From: Luzula sylvatica
Lineage: Eukaryota; Streptophyta; Magnoliopsida; Poales; Juncaceae
Assembly: GCA_946800325.1 (NCBI GenBank)
Contig: OX326959.1
Coordinates: forward strand, 26,481,447 to 26,545,446
Length of the DNA: 64,000 nucleotides
Direction: 5' to 3'
Positions within the stretch are counted from its first letter, which is position 1. Each line of letters begins with the position of its first letter. The notes beneath the pieces were generated by a model. The model was not told the DNA's origin, did not search any database, and saw only the letters and a program-made list of their open reading frames with translations. A program made the position numbers and the translations under genes. Shown piece by piece: positions 22,821 through 35,280 of this stretch.

Positions 22821-23501
22821 TGAAATAGTTTTATATAAAATATTAATTCACAATGTTTCGAACCGATCATGAGTACGGTTCGCTCATGCCCGGCTTACTC
22901 CATTGCGAATTCTTTTTGAAAAAATCGCGGGCGCAATAAAATTCCGTTTGGTTGGAACATAAGTCGCCATGAACGGTTAGGATCCTTAATTGTAAGTTGT
23001 CAAATTTTTAAACTAATGCAAAAACTACCAAAAATGGTTGAATAAAACTTTTTAGAATTTCTAAATTAAGAATGGGTTCTTATTCAAAAATGGTGTGCCA
23101 CATAAATCATAATAAAAATCATTTAAAATAAATACTTCTTTAAGCAAATCTTATTATAGACGGGATTGAATCCCAAATTAGTCTCATAAAAGACCGTTTA
23201 TTGTTTTCTTTAATATTCATTTGAGAAAAAGAATATTCTTTAAGTGGATGGTGAAAATTCTTTTTAAGAATATGTGTGATTGTTTAGACTTGATCGTGGA
23301 GAAAAACCGTTTCTTTAACAAGTATTTAAGTGCTTAAAAATCGAGGACGATCACGAAAAATTGATTTAAAATATGATATATACAATGGTGGTAGAATTTT
23401 TTAATTTTTAAAATTTTTAAAATTTTCAATTTTCATAAAAGCAAAATAAAAGCATAAAATAAAATAAAATAAAAGCGAATATATACAAAGGAAATCCAAA
23501 T

Positions 23502-23520
23502 ATTATCCCCCCACACTTAT
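23502..23520 (-). other. Internal polypurine-tract-like copy
   Basis: The minus strand reads ATAAGTGTGGGGGGATAAT, close to the terminal tract (22239-22254). Upstream of it on the minus strand is GGGAGGCAACCCACGC (around 23620-23635), a motif often seen after the coding region of Athila/Tat elements. Confidence 0.65.
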
Positions 23521-23673
23521 TTCCAAGCTTGTCCTCAAGCGAAAAGATACGAAAAAAAATGTCGACTAAAATAGAAAAAAGATGGATAGATAAAACCTGA
23601 ATTTTTTTTTGGTGCGTGGGTTGCCTCCCAACTAGCGCCCTTTCTTTTACGTCTTTGAGCTAGACACCCAAAG

Positions 23674-24834
23674 TTAGCCTATTTCGAGATTATATGAGGC
23701 GCTTATGCTTTTAGCGGCTTTACGACTGCCTTTGAGCAGTCTCATTAAGAGATTGGAGACTTGAGCGATTGCCATGATTATTTTTCGTTTAGCGTAAGTT
23801 GAACTTGGCGTGAAGAGTTTCTTTATTTCATCTTGGATTTTTCCAAGATTTTCTTGTAAAGGCCTTTGTTGGAGAGGCGTTGAAAGAGGCGTGAGTGTCT
23901 CGAATGTATTTGACTTCCTTGATAAATCTACACAAGGTGAATTTCTATCATGAGAAGCATCATAGTTCTTAAATGAATTAAAATTCATGATATATGGAAA
24001 GAATTCACCTTGGAGAATTGTAGATTTTTCTTCTTGCTCGTTTGATAATTGCGCGTTTTCATCGATTGGAGTGAGTTGAACCGTCTTTTGGAGAGTCGAA
24101 TCCAATGACACCTTTTCTTCTTCAATGATCGTTCCAATGCTTTCATCGAATCCCCCTATACTTGAACTCTTATCACCTTCAATCTCCACAATCTCCTCGT
24201 TTGAATATTCTAACTCGAGACAAGTCACTCTTTGATCTAGATCGTTTACGATGGATTGAATATTTCCGAGGCGTCGAGAGGTGGTTTTAATCTCATGCGA
24301 GATATCACTTATCTCTTGTTTGATTTCTTGTTTGATTTCTTCAAAATCTTGTTTCATTTCTTCATAAACTTGTTCTTGCTTTTGTTTAAGAGATACCATC
24401 ATCGCCATCATTTCCTCCATCATTCTTTTTAATTCTTGGTCTTGATCTTCGTTTTGGGATTGAAATTGTGGATCTTGGTAATCAAATTTATGTTGAGATT
24501 CGAGTTCGTTTTGAGAAGGTTCGTATATGGGGTTTGAGTAATTATTGGTGGTTTCGGTATAGGATTGTGTCTCATAACCCCATGGGGATTCGTTTTCGTA
24601 TTCGTGAGCTTCGTAGATGGGATTTTGATAAAGGGTCTCGGTGTGTGATTCTTCGTATTGATTTGAGGTGGAACATGAGAGCAAACCGAGCCTTCGTTCT
24701 TCTTTTCTTTCTTCCCATTCGTCGATGTCTTGATTGATCATTTCTTTAAGCGTCATGTGTTTTGGATATCTTCTTGGAGTTCTTTCTTGAGTTAGCAATT
24801 CTCCAAACGTTCTTGGTCTTTCTTGATGATCCAT
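23674..24834 (-). CDS. 386-residue coiled-coil protein of the Athila/Tat-like element
   Basis: Intact ORF starting MDHQERPRTFGELLTQE. The N-terminal part is acidic and polar (about residues 1-130). Several short repeats of the pattern NPIYE occur (about 71-75 and 100-104). A methionine-rich stretch, KRMMEEMMAMM, is followed by a predicted coiled coil with heptad-like EEMKQDFEEIKQEIKQEI (about residues 135-205). The C-terminal end is basic. No zinc knuckle, protease, polymerase or integrase motif is seen. The opening resembles the N-termini of some plant Gypsy Gag proteins, but this is weak. It is the only ORF of a recently moved element, so it could be a Gag-like packaging or RNA-binding helper. 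Role unknown. Confidence 0.7.
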   Translation of the reverse strand: MDHQERPRTFGELLTQERTPRRYPKHMTLKEMINQDIDEWEERKEERRLGLLSCSTSNQYEESHTETLYQNPIYEAHEYENESPWGYETQSYTETTNNYSNPIYEPSQNELESQHKFDYQDPQFQSQNEDQDQELKRMMEEMMAMMVSLKQKQEQVYEEMKQDFEEIKQEIKQEISDISHEIKTTSRRLGNIQSIVNDLDQRVTCLELEYSNEEIVEIEGDKSSSIGGFDESIGTIIEEEKVSLDSTLQKTVQLTPIDENAQLSNEQEEKSTILQGEFFPYIMNFNSFKNYDASHDRNSPCVDLSRKSNTFETLTPLSTPLQQRPLQENLGKIQDEIKKLFTPSSTYAKRKIIMAIAQVSNLLMRLLKGSRKAAKSISASYNLEIG

Positions 24835-24969
24835 CTTGCTCTACTCCGTGTACCTCGCAAGAATAGAAAAATTTCGAAATTAGTGAAATATCAAGTTCAA
24901 ACTTATCAATTCTATTAAACATATCACTCAAGATTGCAAGTTCGATTCATAATTTGACTTAAACATTAC

Positions 24970-24987
24970 TCCCCGGCAGCGGCGCCA
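24970..24987 (-). other. Primer binding site, tRNA-Asp type
   Basis: The minus strand reads TGGCGCCGCTGCCGGGGA, matching the site complementary to plant tRNA-Asp with one difference (CTGCC for TTGCC). Three bases separate it from the 5' LTR. This primer is characteristic of Athila/Tat lineages. Confidence 0.88.
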
Positions 24988-24990
24988 TTT

Positions 24991-26340
24991 TGATAACAGT
25001 CTTTTTGCACGTTTAAAATGCGTATCGTTGTTTTAAAGTCCCGTAATATCAAACAAGTGAATTATATGGTTGTATAGCAGAAAATAATAGATTCGTTCCA
25101 CAGGGAGCTATTGCGTCAAAATAGGATTAAACTTCAGGTCTTTAAAATAATTATTTCGAAGTTTCGAAAATTAATGAAAATTTGTGTAGAGATTGTTCTG
25201 AATATTATCAAATTTATCCTAAAATTTCAAACAATTTGGACAACGGAATAAAAAGTTATTAACGAATTACAATCAGGTCTCTGAAAAACAGTACCCTGGA
25301 AACAGCAGGTTTTCAATTTAAGTGACAGTTTTCAAAAATTCATATCAATTCGAATATTTCATGAAATTCTACGATTCAAAAAGTTCCCGAAACTAGAAAT
25401 CAAGATCTACGCAGAACAAAAAGAGAACAAAAATATCACACAAAGAGAGCCAAAGATTGAATGCAAGAAACAAAGATTTACAACAAAGAAAAAATTCAAT
25501 TACAACCTTAAACTATCATTCAACATACAAGAATTTCAAGATTTATAAAGAATACACCTAATTCGAAGAAAGTAGAGCTTCAACGTGCCAAGAGGAGCTC
25601 CTTTCCTCGCCTAGTGTCGTCGCTCGATGCTCAAACCGCTAGAAAGCTAGGACGGTACGAGCGCTTCTCGCTCGAAGTTGTCGACTCTCCCGGATGAAGA
25701 AAGCTCCGAGTCCGGTTGTGACGTGTATCTTCTGCGACTAGCTTCGATTAGATCGATTCACCGGATGAAGTAAGCTTCGAGTCCGGCAAACAATCACTCG
25801 AGAATTCGAGTAATTCTTGAATGGTTCTTGACGTTCTTGAAAGTTCTTGGAAGTGCTTAGAGAGAGAGAGAGAAGAAAGGGGAAGGAAGAAGAAGCAATC
25901 CTGCCCCAAGGGCCTTTGGGGTCTATTTATAGTGCATTAGGAGCCTTCCCATTGGTCTAGAGATTGTTGAGAGGATTGAGGGTAGTTTGGTAATTGTAGG
26001 TGAGGTAGGTGGGCTGAATGGTGGTTAAAGTGTGAGTGGTTTTCGTATAGAATTTGGTGTAGACTTTTGTGTGGTAGATTTCTTGCCTCCTTCTTCATAC
26101 GTGTACCGAAATGGACAGTATAATATATCGATTTTATCGGCGCGAGGAGAGGAAGACAAATACACTGTTGGAATGCCAAAAACTTTCGCCCAAAAACCTA
26201 AAATTATCAATAAAACACACTTAGTGAAGAAATATTCTTGCTATCTCAAATATGAACAATTATATATATAAAGTTGTGATTCAAAAGGGCTAAAATCCCC
26301 AAATTAGATATCAAAAAGGTGCTTTATTTTCCTCTTATCA
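24991..26340 (-). repeat. 5' LTR of the Athila/Tat-like element
   Basis: 1350 bp, starts TGATAACAGTC, ends CTTATCA. Same minus-strand TATA box near 25922-25931. Followed by GCATA. Confidence 0.93.
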
Positions 26341-27949
26341 GCATATCCAATATACATGATCATAGAGAATATAGCCCGCATATCAAATACGCTAAGCCAT
26401 GCACATCCTATGTGCCAATACTTGCAATCAAGCCCGACATAGTACGACTCGTTGTGTGACCGTGTAGGTTCGTTTAACGATGGCAGTAGGCTGTTTCCAA
26501 GGCACTACAAGCCCATGAGAGGGATCTAGTCACTCCATCATGGCTACCCTTGTTAAAACGAAAAATGATTGTGATCATCATGCCTATCTCGAATAGCGAT
26601 TATTAGTTCTCTTGTTAGCGATATCCGTTAATCAAAAGGCATGGTTATAGTCATCCTTATATTTTGATTAACTATACTTATTCCTCGATTCCGAATTGAG
26701 TTAACAATTTCAATCGATATTAACCATTAATATCATTGACTACGGCCATAGTTTTCGTTAATCAATTCATCGAGCGGCCTAAGAGATATCTCTTCCTTTC
26801 AGAATAAACAATTTCTATCTTGAAGACTCATATTGAATTTCGTGTTTCGGACAATACCCAATGATGACCATTTTGGCCCCTTATTACGGCAGGCGTAAGG
26901 TCATATCAAAACATTGTGTTACGCACGTAACGCAATCAATGGTCCTCTCAAGTGTGAAGAACCTAATACCCTACTCGTCGCGAGTCCATCTATAATGACT
27001 AAACCATGTCATGGTCTCGCAGCTTTATTCATATCCAATACATGTAACCTAACATATATCTACGTTCCCGATTCGACAAGCACCTTGTCCCATGATTAGC
27101 AAAAGATAATCATCTCCTCGGCAAACGTACTAGTGTACACGTTCAGTCTATTATCTGATAATAGAAATGCTTCTCTCTTAAGCAAACTGACCTGCGACTA
27201 GGGATGTTTAGAAATGAAACTTTAGGTCGTGACGGTTTTGCTGCACATAATCATCAATTATGCCGACGTCCACACCTCTTCCTTTTGCGATTAATAACCG
27301 CAATATACTCGCCTCCATAAATAGAATCATAAACTATTGGTCGTGTGGAACCTTTCCACATAACCTTGTTTTCGTTTAAGCAAAATACGTACACACTTCG
27401 TGATCGAAAGTCGTGCTACATATTTGGACGTGCTATATATTTGGAAACTGATGTTGGTAAACTCTTTATAACCCACACGTCCTTCACACTGTTATAGATA
27501 AAATAAAATCATGAATTCTTTCGCAAAGTATTCAAGGATATACTTCACCGCTATCAATACAAATTCCGATAGGGTTTAAATATACATAACCATTATGTAT
27601 ATATATGTATAATCATTATATATTCACAAGAGTTAGCCTCATGTAATCGCATTACATTCAAACTCGTGTGATTCCCTTGGATTTTATTGACGGTAAATTA
27701 GACGCTTCATACGTACGACATACATCCACATACATATCATGGCATACATAATAGATTCTCACATCAAAATGTGAAGCATCATATCATTTCTATTTTTGCG
27801 CTGCTTGATGTCTCACATCGAGCCACAAAAATTTCTGCCATTCGACATTTCGATTTAAGTCCTTCAAGGAGTTATATGTTGAAAAATATTTTCAACAATA
27901 TGTCGATATACGTGTTGTAATCCAGGACGAGGAACTTCTTAGATCTATC

Positions 27950-29745
27950 CTATAGATCTTCACGCTTAATTCATAAGCGGTCTCGCCTAAATCCTCTGTC
28001 GTTCCAAGAAATATAACGTGGCTCCCACTAACCTACATGTGTATACAAATTTTTCATTCGCTGCGACAATTTTATAACAGTTTATAACTTCGTCAAAACG
28101 AATATTCCAATTCCGAGAATCTTTCTCTAATCCATCATATGGATCGTTAAAGCGTGCATATTCTATCCCTGATTCTTATGAATCGACAAAATCGTAAGGT
28201 TGTGTCAAATACACATCCTTTCATAAAATTTCTGTCAAGAAATTCGGTTTTGACATCCATTTTGCCACATCACATAGTCATAATACGCGACCATGGTAAG
28301 CAGAATTTCGAGAATGTGAAAGCATGGCAACATGCGAAAACGTTTCTTCATAGTCCGACTATGAAATACTTGAAACTCTTCGCTACGAGCCTCGCTTTGT
28401 ATATATGTAAATTTCTATCCATGTAGGTTCTTCACCTTGAAAACCCATTCACATTTCACGGGTCTAACCCGAAAAGTGATGAAATCAAGTTCCAAACTTG
28501 ATAATTTGCACGGATTGAATCTCAGATTTCATGACACCATGCCATGTGGAATCGTTACTTCTCATAGCATCCTTGTAGGATATCGAATCATCATATGATT
28601 TCGATCTATCATAATTAGCCACGATAAATCCGTATTTACCGGCTTATGATATAGCCTACTTGATCTGCGAAAAATTCCTTGTGTGTTCGACTTGCGTTCA
28701 TCAACTCTTGATGAAGTCATGTCAACTTTCATCGGCACAATGTTCATTTTCAGATCTCGAACTCTTTCGAGATTTATTCTACTCCCACTAGCCCGGGTAG
28801 AGATTTTTCAGTTCCAAACTTGTGCGCATTATGTCATCCTCCAAGAAGGCATCTCTTCGAGCCACCAAAATCTCATTTTCGTCGGGACGTTAGAACTAAT
28901 ACCCTTTAGTTCTCTTAAGGATATATGATAAACGAACAATTTTCAGATTTGGGATTGAGTTTAACCGAAACAAATTTCGAAATATACTCACATCCTCAAA
29001 TCTGTACAAATGACAACTTCGGAACCATTCCGATCCATATCTCATATGACGTTTTTTGTACCGATTAGAAGGTTTATGATCCATATCTTATATGCAACCA
29101 TTCATTAGTGCCGCTGTCTCAAGGGCGTATCCCCAAAACATTTTTGGGAGATCCGTTTGACTTATCATTTATCGAACCATGTCTAACATATGTTCATTTC
29201 CTCTTTTGAGATACATCTCAATGTTCCGAAATGAAGATAATCATGAAACGATTCCACAATCATAAATGATCATCAATACTCATAACTCAAATATCGCCTC
29301 CTCGATCCTATCGAAGTGCGTAGCTCAAATATTTGCCTCTTCGATCCTATCAAAGGGATTTGATTTTCTTGCTTAGTCGATTTTGTATTTCGTTTTTGAA
29401 TCTCTTTGAACCTTTCAAAAGTCTCCGCTTCGACACACATTAAATAGATATTACCGTATCTACTTTAACCGTCCGTAAACGTAACAAAATACCGATAGCC
29501 TCCTCTTGCCTCGGAACTTATCTGAACATTTACATCTAAATCTAATTTTCAATAATTCGTTGGATCTTTCTCCAACCTTTGGAGAATGATGCCCTTTGCC
29601 ATCTTGCCTAATAAATAAGTATCGCATTAATCAATCGAATCTATTTCGAATGATTCTAGCAATCCATCATATGGAATATAGATACGCATATCTCGTTTAT
29701 ATGGCCAAGACGGCAACGTCAAAAGAAGCAATCAACTTCTAGGTT
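27950..29745 (-). pseudogene. Copia pol remnants of the second element
   Basis: Same series of minus-strand motifs as in the first element: CFF, stop, RCRLGHINE near 29690-29745; FWGYALETAA at 29109-29138; an integrase end block near 29000-29050; the reverse transcriptase start near 28240-28265. The junction that removes the YVDD region (27980-28020) is the same as in the first element. Many stops and frameshifts. The upstream gag side (30928-32260) is also degraded. Confidence 0.72.
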
Positions 29746-29783
29746 TAATCCTCCTCGGATTTCACCATTCTTTGAGTCATTAG

Positions 29784-30927
29784 TGTTAGGTTATTTGCAC
29801 CCCATCGAGTCCGCTCAGCGGATAATTATTGGACTCGACGGAGTACAAATCCCCGAGATCTCATCTACGATTTGTTTATCAAATTGCCTATAACTAATAT
29901 AACGTAAATCTAATAAACGTAATATTTGTACCTAGAGAAATTGATCGCTTACGAAGGGTTTGTCGTTGCGAAGTCTTCACTTCCGTTCACGTTGCACCTT
30001 TTCGTTCGCACCGGTTCGTCCCACGCCCAAACCGGTCGTCTTTCTCCGTTCGTCTTCTCGTCGGTTGATGAACTTAACTCGTTAGTACGCAAACGTATAC
30101 GTACCTCTACTCGTATCCACCGCGAAACGGGAGTCGTCGGATAATCGCGAAACTGCCTAGACGCCTCGTAATCACTCTTGCTTAAACTCTTGCCGGAATC
30201 AATGGAGAATTTCGGCGAACTTTTCTCTCTCTTAATTACTGGATTAATTAGTGGAAATAATGGTTGCTTAGATTGATTTGATTGAGTGAGATTAGGGTCA
30301 TATTTATAGAATAACTCGTATTCCTTCACCAGTAAATAGACATTCTTTAATCAATCAAATGATACTTTTATATGCATGAAAGGACAAGTTTCTAGAAGAT
30401 TTGATCAAAAGATGTGTCTCCTGCAGAATCAGCAGACACACTTTCACTAAACTGGAATTTCGACCGACTTAGGTCCGTAATTAACAGGAACTTTCGGAAC
30501 GAAACTTCTCGATTATCTTATTACCTTTCCAACAAATCCGAGTTTATCTAATTTGGATGTCCAGTCCGAAAGTTATGCCAGTTTTAGTAAACGTTCGCGT
30601 CCTTTCGTCGAACTGCCGCAACCTTACGTGTATTTCATTAGAATGAACGTCCTACGTTATTGAAATGTTTTTCCACTGAATATGAAAGTTGTAGATAATC
30701 CAATTATCTAACTTATGAGAGTTGAATCATCCAAATCGGTGTTCGTATGCGAAAGTTATGTCCGTTTTAGTAAACATATTCCAAACAGATTTTTCCTAAA
30801 ATCTTATCTTATTATATCATATATACTTATGTGCATCTAATACACATGTTATATTTTTATGAACTACCATGTTCATATATCCTTATACGTACGATTTTAC
30901 CGTAGATGTGAAACTGCATTTCCTTCA
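29784..30927 (-). mobile_element. Solo LTR nested in the second Copia element
   Basis: 1144 bp starting TGTTAGG and ending TTTCCTTCA, flanked by the perfect 5-bp duplication ATTAG (29779-29783 and 30928-30932). The first Copia element has the empty site at about 5997-6003. A minus-strand TATAAATATG box lies near 30300. It is the same superfamily as the Copia LTRs but a different family. Confidence 0.93.
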
Positions 30928-32724
30928 ATTAGTTTGGACAACTCCTTGTCCGAACTTTTTGTTTGGAAAACATTTTCCCAAAATACCCTTAGACATTTAT
31001 TTCTTTCGATCCCGCCTTCGAATTACAAGGACATCCACGCATCTCTATGCTTTGGATTCCCCGGATACTCCAAGCATCTCCTATTCAAATTTTCATCGCA
31101 TCTCATGCAATTCCGGGATTGACTTATCTATCGAATGCATATGATATTCGGTCACGAAGATCAAATCTCGTACCATCAACACACGAGTGTTAATCAAAGA
31201 CCCACAAGGCGTCTCAAAATTAACCAACTCCTTGAGCCGTATTGAACCATTCAATACGCTCTAGCTCTTGAAATCATTTCTTGAGCGCTGCGTTTCACTT
31301 TCGTATGCATCCGAATTCTCAAAATAATTTTGAAAATTTGCGTCTATACATGCCACCACAAGGCACGTAATATCGTTCGATTCCTTCTTAAGTTTATCGA
31401 ACCCAGTTTTCTCAAAAGCCAAAACCTCGAGCCCTGAATCTACCATTTTCGTGTCCAACACGTTCCTTTAAGTCTAAGAACTATTCTTTGACTATCAAGG
31501 TTAATAACGATAATTCCGGCCCAAAAGCCATCTATCATATCAATTTCATCGATATATTTGGTGTTGCTAGAAAACATGATTCTAATTGGATGATGAAGAT
31601 TAAGCTCCTAACCGTGCGTACTTAATCTATATGCTTATATGATGATTATATGAAAGTGTCATTTTATCGAATCGGTAACCCTCATACTGATACGGGACTC
31701 CAAGTCCATAACACTCAAGACCCATATTTCCGTTCCTCCCACAAGTGACTTTAGCCTATCGGGTGGGATCCCGTTATTTAGGTAGGATGAATATCCAATC
31801 GTATCAAATACGACTCTTAAACCTTTATAGAATTTCGGTGATGGATCGTATCATATACAATCCTAGTTCCGTGTACGAACTCCAATTCGATTGGCTTGGA
31901 CGGTTAAGTCACAACCATATCCAATGTATCGTTCAAATAAACTAGTAGTGAGTCAACTTTAGCCTGGGGCTCACAAGTCCTTATTTAACGCTTGCCACCC
32001 TTTCGATAGTTACAATCACGTGACCGACTTTAGCCTGAACCCACGTGAAACGTAACACTAAACTCGGTGGTTGTGGACATGGAAGGCATTTTGATGACTT
32101 AAATATTATGAGGGATCATGACTTTCTTGTTTGTATACGTGACATAATCGTATTATATCACCATCACAAGATTTGATTGATCATTAACCTTTAATAATCA
32201 ATTTTTATGCAAGTATGAGTGATGCCGATTCTATCGATATAAAGAACTTAAAATTTCGAGGTTCGTAGCCAAAGTTATCGCGAAAACAAAAAACAGTATT
32301 CTGCCAACCAGGGGACAGTTCATTCCAACGAACTGAGGTTCGTTCGCACAAACCTATCCCTGTATTTCAAGACCCCTGGTCGCATCCCCGCACCCCCGAT
32401 TCGTCCGGGACGAACTGGCCAGTCAGTTTGAACAAACTGGCCCCTGGGGATCCTGAAAATCATGTTTTCGTGGAGTTTTTTCACCGTCTTTCCGTTTTCG
32501 CTCGTTTCCGAAACGATAAATCATGAAATATTTTCACGATCATTCCTAGATACTCTCAATCATCTCATGATTGATTTGTAGTGAATTTCCACTTGTGATT
32601 TTAGTGAAAAATTAAACTTCTAAATATCCAGCATCATGCAAACGGGTACAAACTTTGCTAACCCGTGCGTATTTCGAATATACGACTATGATCCGACCCT
32701 CGAATCTCAGCGCTTGCTTACCAC

Positions 32725-33701
32725 TGAAGGAAATTGATCCCAACCCCGGGCCCGCACAACGGATATGAAGGCCCGGTCCGGTTCTCAAATCCCGAGATCA
32801 CGCTTCGATATCGAGGATACGATGCAAAGTAGGATAGACGATTACCAGCGTGAAATTGATCACGCACGACGAGTTAAACGCTCGCATCTTTCTCTTCTTC
32901 GGTGACACGTTGGTGACTATCCCGTGCGTCCCATACCACACGTCTCCCACCGTCTTGACACGTCTCCGATTGTATTTGTGCGTCTCATGCTCATAAGAGT
33001 CTCTCTAATTTGATAACACATTGCTTGATTGCTTTCGATTCTCTAGACGGAGAAAAATCTTTTCTCCTCTTTTCTCTTTCTCTCTTTCTCTTCGCACTCT
33101 TTCAACAACTTGATAAGAGTCTCTCTAATTTTTGGACTGAATTAGACTTCAATTGACTTAGACTTCTGTGGACAAAATTCTGAATTCTGAATTGTCTTAA
33201 TAGAGAGAGAAACATCATATTTATACTAAAATATGATAAGGATTGGGTGAAAGATTGTGTATATTCAATATAGACTTCCAGCAGCATGTTCATTCGAACG
33301 CACCATAAGGTTCGTTCGAACCAACTGCTACTTGTCATGAGAATGTATAAAACCATTTTTATACTCGAAGAGGTTCGTTCGAACGCACCCTTACGGTTCG
33401 TTCGAACGAACCATCTCCTGTCCCACTTCATTGTTAATTCCAAACATCATTCGTAGTAGTCCGTTCGAACGAACACCAATGTTGATTCGAACGAACCACT
33501 CCCTGGAATGAATATGTGTAAAAACCATTTTACACTCGTAGCGGTCCGTTCGAACGGACCCGATGGTTAGTACGAACGAACCACTCTCTGAAACTTAACT
33601 TTGCACAATCATATTATGCATTTAATCAACCCATGAACATTCATGTTCATATATCCTTATATGTACACTTTTACGGTTGATCCGAAACTGTATTTCTTTC
33701 A
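32725..33701 (-). repeat. Complete 5' LTR of the second Copia element
   Basis: 977 bp, TGAAGG...TTTCTTTCA. It contains about eight GTTCGTTCGAACGAAC-like palindromes between 33285 and 33585. The sequence after it begins CTATG. Confidence 0.85.
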
Positions 33702-34377
33702 CTATGTATGTCAAAAAATAAGATGCATCGTTTAAAAAATATATATAGCACATCTAAAATTATATAAAACATAAATATATAACATGTATTATATTTTATA
33801 ATGCATACTATACATCTCAAAAATAATTTGATACATTTACAAATGTATGAAACATCAATATATATCATACACCTAAATGTTCATAAAATATTTAAAAAAA
33901 CTACAACAATTTATAAATGTATATCATACATTTAAAATGTATATAATATATCTGAAAAATATATAAATATAAATGCATAGGATGGATATACAAATTTATA
34001 ACATGTGCTAAACATATATTAAACCAGATTCAATTCTGGATGCATAATCTTTTTTCTTATTGTTTGGTGTCAATAATAAGCAAAACTACAACGATTTATT
34101 ATATTATACACATAACTATTTTTGTGTTATGAATATATCGACCGACGACCACACATTACTAAATTTAGGGCATGTTTGGATAATGACATTAGATACAACT
34201 AAAGAAGTTGAAATTATCGTGTTAGGACTACCGCAATTACATTATAATCATCAATGTTTGAATACAAGTACTTGTATTGGCTGCTATTACAATTTTGTTG
34301 TTTGGATAAGACAAGTGGAAGCAAATGTAAATACAATGTTCATGTTTAAAAATTAATGTAACTAATATATATATATA
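33702..34377. other. AT-rich DNA, no gene recognised
   Basis: Many ATATAAA/TACAT repeats to about 34010. A stretch starting GGGCATGTTTGGATAATG near 34168 resembles one end of common plant MITEs but has no partner end that I can see. Confidence 0.4.
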
Positions 34378-34462
34378 CTAGCTATAACCCCGCGCAATTG
34401 CGCGGGAATTCATTTTTTATTTCGTTTAAATTTGTATTACACTAGCTTTTTCCCCCGCGCGA
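34378..34462 (-). mobile_element. Two Helitron-like 3' ends in tandem
   Basis: On the minus strand each end has a palindromic hairpin (CCCGCGCAATTGCGCGGG at 34388-34405, and a CGATTG version near 34455), a short spacer, then CTAG followed by T (CTAG at 34378-34381 and 34442-34445). This is the Helitron terminus pattern (hairpin, CTRR, insertion at A-T). The spacing suggests one inserted next to the other. The 5' ends are not certain. The GGACC-repeat region to about 37085 may belong to them. Confidence 0.5.
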
Positions 34463-34565
34463 TTGCGCGGGAGTCTTCGAGTTTGTTATGATGTAATTTT
34501 TCCTAATATGTTATTGTATTCTACGTTTTATTACCTGATTGTTCACACATCCGTATTTTGGTGTA

Positions 34566-35162
34566 TTTTTAACTCCCTATCTTTTTAGATATTGTAAAAA
34601 AATTCTATGTTTTTGTATATTTCAAAAAAAAAAAAAACCTCTACCAAACTTTTGTATTCACTTCTCCTTTTGCCAAATACTCTTTAATCTTCATTCGTAA
34701 TGATTATTTTTTTTTATTATTAATTTTAACCAAATTCGTAAACAATAATAATAAAATATGCAATAATAAATAAACACATTGAAAACATATCGTGAAAGAA
34801 TATCTATTTAAACATCAATTTTTTTTTCGTTGTCCGTTTATTTTAGTAATAATTTCATGATTTTATATTTTTATCTATTGTAAAATAATATATTGTAAAA
34901 GAATATCTATGTTGTGTTCTTTTTATCATTATTTTGTGTTAGTTTTTCAGGGAAAAATATAAAAGTCAAATATATATAATGTATGAAATATTAAAATTGT
35001 ATAAATATAATATATAATAATTTTTTTAATTATTATATGCTCCAAAAATATGAAGATTTTTTTAAATTAATAGAAAATAATTTTTTTTAATTACTACATA
35101 TATAAATTTAGGAGTTTTTATAATATCCAATAATTTAAGGAGTTTTTTTGAAATTTTTTCGT
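34566..35162. mobile_element. Diverged relative of the MULE-type MITE
   Basis: The left end (CTCCCTATCTTTTTAGATATT) and the right end, read in reverse (CGAAAAAATTTC...CTCCTTAAATTATTGGATATT), correspond to the termini of 14702-15399. The interior shares AAACACATTGAAAA and a TTTCATGAT block in the same order. No target duplication could be read. Confidence 0.55.
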
Positions 35163-35280
35163 TTATAATTTATACAAAAAAATATGAATGAACTTGATCC
35201 GCGATGGACCAAAATTCATGTAATTTTTTAATTAGTGGGTTTATATAGATCATGTTAAAATAAAAAATCATATATTATAG

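Larger units (their letters stand above)
20893..26340 (-). mobile_element. Young non-autonomous Athila/Tat-like (Ty3/Gypsy) LTR retrotransposon
   Basis: The LTRs 20893-22238 and 24991-26340 begin TGATAAC and end CTTATCA. A perfect 5-bp duplication GCATA flanks the element (20888-20892 and 26341-26345), and the surrounding Copia sequence resumes without loss. The LTRs differ by only about six substitutions and two small indels by eye. The minus-strand orientation is fixed by a tRNA-Asp type primer site next to the right LTR and a purine tract next to the left. The internal region is only 2752 bp with one long ORF (24834 to 23674). No protease, RT, RNase H or integrase is present, so movement must depend on proteins supplied by another element. 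Confidence 0.93.
20540..33701 (-). mobile_element. Truncated second Copia-type element, host of two nested insertions
   Basis: The internal region parallels that of the element at 354-9021 for most of its length, in the same minus orientation. One LTR is complete (32725-33701). The other is a 308-bp remnant (20540-20847) followed by the same purine tract. It is interrupted by an Athila/Tat-like element (20893-26340) and a solo LTR (29784-30927). Compared with the first element it lacks about 0.5 kb near 27277 and the solo LTR found at 4512-5141. Its primer site is altered (minus strand GTGGTAAGCAAGC). No target duplication can be tested because the left LTR is cut. Confidence 0.88.

Noticed and set aside
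24468..24737. Plus-strand open frame antisense to the 386-residue ORF
   Set aside because: Shadow frame with no similarity. The element reads on the minus strand.
33702..33706. CTATG as target duplication of the second Copia element
   Set aside because: The left LTR is truncated, so no partner can be tested.
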